Below are positions 22,487-24,899 of a DNA stretch of 24,899 bases, piece by piece. Where the stretch lies: positions 1 to 24,899 of the forward strand of contig JALSQA010000448.1 in NCBI GenBank assembly GCA_026985685.1, in the 5' to 3' direction. The DNA comes from Campylobacterales bacterium (GTDB lineage: Bacteria > Campylobacterota > Campylobacteria > Campylobacterales > QNZT01). How positions within the stretch are numbered: the first letter of the stretch is position 1; each line of letters opens with the position of its first letter. The position numbers and the translations under genes were made by a program. The notes under the pieces are model-generated. The model was given only the letters and a program-made list of their open reading frames with translations. It was not told the origin of the DNA and searched no databases.

Positions 22487-24013
22487 ATGAATTCATTATT
22501 AACACTTTTGATCTTTTTTCCAGCAGTTGCGGGAATTTTCGGCTTTATGATAGAAAAAAAAGCAATACGAGCATATGGTATAGCCGTGACAGTGATAGAA
22601 TTTATTTTATCCCTTGTATTGTGGATGATGTTTGATCCCACAAATCCTGGTTATCAATTTGTTGAAAAATCACCAATAGTTGCAGATTTTGGTATTAATT
22701 ATTTTCTAGGTATTGATGGTATATCTCTTTTTCTTATCATCTTAAGTACATTTATGACAATGATTGCACTTATTGGTTTAACTATTAAAGATGAATTGAA
22801 AAATATGGTCATCACAGTCTTATTTTTAGAGATGACAATGGTTGGCGTTTTCTCTGCTCTTGATGTAATTGTTTTTTATATATTTTGGGAATTATCTCTT
22901 GTTCCTATGCTTTATATCATCGGTGCCTGGGGTGCGAAACTTAGAGTATATGCGGCTGTTAAGTTCTTCTTGTATACCTTTGCGGGTTCATTGTTGATGT
23001 TGGTTGGTATCTTGTATATGGCATATCTTAATCATCAAGCAACGGGAGTCTGGAGTTTTGCTATTCCAGATTGGCAAGCATTATCGATTAACTTTACAAC
23101 ACAGTTATGGTTATTTGGTGCATTTTTTATTGGTTTTGCAATCAAAGTACCAATGGTTCCGTTTCATACTTGGTTACCATATGCACATGGACAAGCACCT
23201 ACTATCGGTTCGGTAATTTTGGCAGCAGTACTTTTGAAAATGGGTACATATGGTTTTGTTAGATTTTCATTACCAATGTTTCCTGATGCATCGGTTTATT
23301 TTATCACGCCTGTTGCTATCGTAGCGATTATTATGGTTATATATACTGCTATGGTTGCGTATGCTCAAAAGGATATGAAACAAGTAATTGCATATAGTTC
23401 TATATCACATATGGGTATTATTGTTTTGGGTATTTTTGCAATGAATTCAGAAGGTATAACAGGTTCTATATTTTTGATGTTAAGTCATGGTATTGTTAGT
23501 GGTGCACTGTTTATGCTTGTTGGTGTGATTTATGATAGAACACATACTAAGATGATGGATCAATTTGGTGGACTTGCTTCCATAATGCCAAGGTATGCAA
23601 CTATCTTTGGAATCATGATGATGGCATCTGTTGGTTTACCATTGACAATTGGCTTTGTTGGTGAATTTTTATCATTAATCGGTTTTTATAGTGTATCACC
23701 AGTGATGACTGCATTTGCTGGAACTGGTATTATTATCGGTGCTGTGTATATGCTGAGTCTTTATAAAAAATCATTTTTTGGTCCAGTTACAAATCCAAAA
23801 AATAATAGTTTGAAAGATTTGACAGCACAAGAATTAACTGCATTGGTTCCTTTAGTTGTTTTGGTAGTACTTTTAGGTGTATATCCAAAACCAGTGCTTG
23901 ATCCGATTGATGTGAGTGTTAAACATATGTTAGTCAATATGGAGAAAAAATCTATTCATCAAGATACAAAAGATTTGATCAAAAAAGTAAATAGTATCAA
24001 GGAGGCGAAGTAA
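22487..24013 (+). CDS. nuoM: NADH-quinone oxidoreductase subunit M
   Basis: A 508-residue antiporter-like subunit. E135 (F-W-E-L-S-L-V-P-M) and K220 (F-A-I-K-V-P-M-V-P-F-H-T-W-L-P) are the conserved proton-channel residues. The Y-S-S-I-S-H-M-G segment and G-L-P-L-T-I-G-F-V-G-E-F-L are also present. AAGGAGG lies 7 bases before ATG 22487; an ATG at 22483 is in another frame and gives only a short peptide. The stop shares a base with nuoN. It ends in a charged tail. Confidence 0.98.
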   Translation: MNSLLTLLIFFPAVAGIFGFMIEKKAIRAYGIAVTVIEFILSLVLWMMFDPTNPGYQFVEKSPIVADFGINYFLGIDGISLFLIILSTFMTMIALIGLTIKDELKNMVITVLFLEMTMVGVFSALDVIVFYIFWELSLVPMLYIIGAWGAKLRVYAAVKFFLYTFAGSLLMLVGILYMAYLNHQATGVWSFAIPDWQALSINFTTQLWLFGAFFIGFAIKVPMVPFHTWLPYAHGQAPTIGSVILAAVLLKMGTYGFVRFSLPMFPDASVYFITPVAIVAIIMVIYTAMVAYAQKDMKQVIAYSSISHMGIIVLGIFAMNSEGITGSIFLMLSHGIVSGALFMLVGVIYDRTHTKMMDQFGGLASIMPRYATIFGIMMMASVGLPLTIGFVGEFLSLIGFYSVSPVMTAFAGTGIIIGAVYMLSLYKKSFFGPVTNPKNNSLKDLTAQELTALVPLVVLVVLLGVYPKPVLDPIDVSVKHMLVNMEKKSIHQDTKDLIKKVNSIKEAK

Positions 24014-24899
24014 TGTTAGATCCAATTTCAATAGATTACGCCGCATTGAATATGGTATCTTTGATGCCAATGATTATTTTAATTGTTGGAGCGTTGGCGA
24101 TACTTATAATTGATTTGGTAAAAGAGGATTTGTCCAAAAGTTTTTACGTAATGATTAGTGAATTATTTATTTTGCTAAGTCTTGGTGCTGCTATGGGATA
24201 TAGTGGTGCTGAAAGAGGATTCTTTGATGCTTTACTGATTGATGGAATAGCAAAACTTGGAGAAGGTATTATATTGATTGCATCTGCACTTTTTATACCT
24301 CTGGCTTTAACATCAAAAAGATTTCATGAGTTTTCTTATCCTGAATTTTTTGCTCTTTTCTTATTTATGATTGCTGGTTTTGTGTTTATGGTAACTACAG
24401 ATAATCTGATATTGATTTTTGTTGGATTAGAAACAGCAAGTTTAGCTTTGTATACCTTGATTGCAATGCACAATAGACAAAGAAGTTTTGAAGCCGCGAT
24501 AAAATATTTTACGATGGGTGCTTTGGCTGCTGGTTTCTTTGTATTTGGTGCTATGATATTATACGCATTAACAGGAAGTGTAGAGATACATAAGATAGAA
24601 GAAGTATTAATCGCTAGAGAATTTCAACCAATCATGGGTGTTTTAGCAGCTGTTGTATTTATGATTGCTGCGATTGGTTTCAAACTTTCTATGGTTCCAT
24701 TTCAGACATGGGTACCTGATGTTTATGAAGGAGCAAGTGCAGCTTTGGCAGGATATATGTCAATCGTTCCTAAAATAGCAGGTTTTGTTGTTGCAATGAG
24801 ATTGTTTGAATTTATGGTTCACGCTCAGATATCCTGGGTGCAAGAGATTTTATGGGTTGTTGCAGTATTGACTATGACTATTACAAATATCATGGCTCT
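24013..24899 (+). CDS. nuoN: NADH-quinone oxidoreductase subunit N, 3' end outside window
   Basis: The frame starts at ATG 24013, overlapping the nuoM TAA, and stays open for 295 codons to the window edge. E140 (F-V-G-L-E-T-A-S-L-A-L-Y) and K224 (G-F-K-L-S-M-V-P-F-Q-T-W-V-P-D-V-Y-E-G) match the conserved proton-channel residues of the family. About 200 further residues are expected beyond the edge. It is the last subunit in the usual nuo order. Confidence 0.97.
   Translation, partial: MLDPISIDYAALNMVSLMPMIILIVGALAILIIDLVKEDLSKSFYVMISELFILLSLGAAMGYSGAERGFFDALLIDGIAKLGEGIILIASALFIPLALTSKRFHEFSYPEFFALFLFMIAGFVFMVTTDNLILIFVGLETASLALYTLIAMHNRQRSFEAAIKYFTMGALAAGFFVFGAMILYALTGSVEIHKIEEVLIAREFQPIMGVLAAVVFMIAAIGFKLSMVPFQTWVPDVYEGASAALAGYMSIVPKIAGFVVAMRLFEFMVHAQISWVQEILWVVAVLTMTITNIMA

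Noticed and set aside
22444..22635. Plus-strand open frame overlapping the end of nuoL and start of nuoM.
   Set aside because: It is out of frame with both, shows no protein-like features, and is explained by the nuoM coding sequence.
1..24899. tRNA, rRNA, CRISPR arrays, prophage or complete insertion sequences.
   Set aside because: I looked for cloverleaf-like sequence, regularly spaced repeats and transposase or integrase genes and saw none.

Overview
The window is AT-rich bacterial DNA. It looks like a sulfur- or hydrogen-oxidising member of the Campylobacterota (former Epsilonproteobacteria; Sulfurimonas/Sulfurovum type). The main reason is the complex I operon: canonical NuoE and NuoF are missing, a tiny cysteine-free NuoE-position protein and a GltD-like flavoprotein take their place, and nuoG is present twice in tandem. 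The genus is inferred from gene content and not proven.

Left part (1-4713, minus strand). Seven tightly packed genes run from about 4700 down to the left edge: a NosL-family lipoprotein-like copper protein, a small single-pass membrane protein with an apparent ACG start, an FtsX/MacB-type permease, a LolD-type ATPase, an eight-helix membrane protein with a DsbB-like CPFC motif, a second membrane-anchored NosL-like protein, and a truncated TauE/SafE (UreH_2-like) protein with an HCxGMC motif. They look like one envelope system for copper and/or thiol handling. No nosZ or NosDFY-type genes are visible here. The operon has a TATAAT promoter, and its predicted transcript begins exactly at a long hairpin upstream of the first Shine-Dalgarno.

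Middle part (4714-8333). A YafK-type L,D-transpeptidase lipoprotein (minus) and a DUF937 protein (plus) are transcribed divergently from two close -10 boxes; the transpeptidase mRNA is predicted to be leaderless. Next come a hairpin, a 112-bp element bounded by 18-bp inverted repeats, a AAA+ ATPase gene with its own promoter, and a 224-bp regulatory region. That region holds a good sigma70-like promoter overlapped by two perfect 17-bp palindromes.

Right part (8334-24899, plus strand). The nuo operon reads nuoA-B-C-D, a nuoE-like gene, a nuoF-like/GltD fusion, nuoG1, nuoG2, nuoH-I-J-K-L-M and the start of nuoN, which is cut by the window edge. Neighbouring genes overlap or are separated by at most a few bases, so it is one transcription unit. 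The membrane arm and the Q-module (B, C, D, H, I) keep their key residues, so quinone reduction coupled to proton pumping should be intact. The electron-input end is rebuilt: there is no NuoF FMN domain. The FAD/GltD-like protein and the two NuoG proteins must supply electrons from NAD(P)H or a low-potential carrier such as flavodoxin or ferredoxin.
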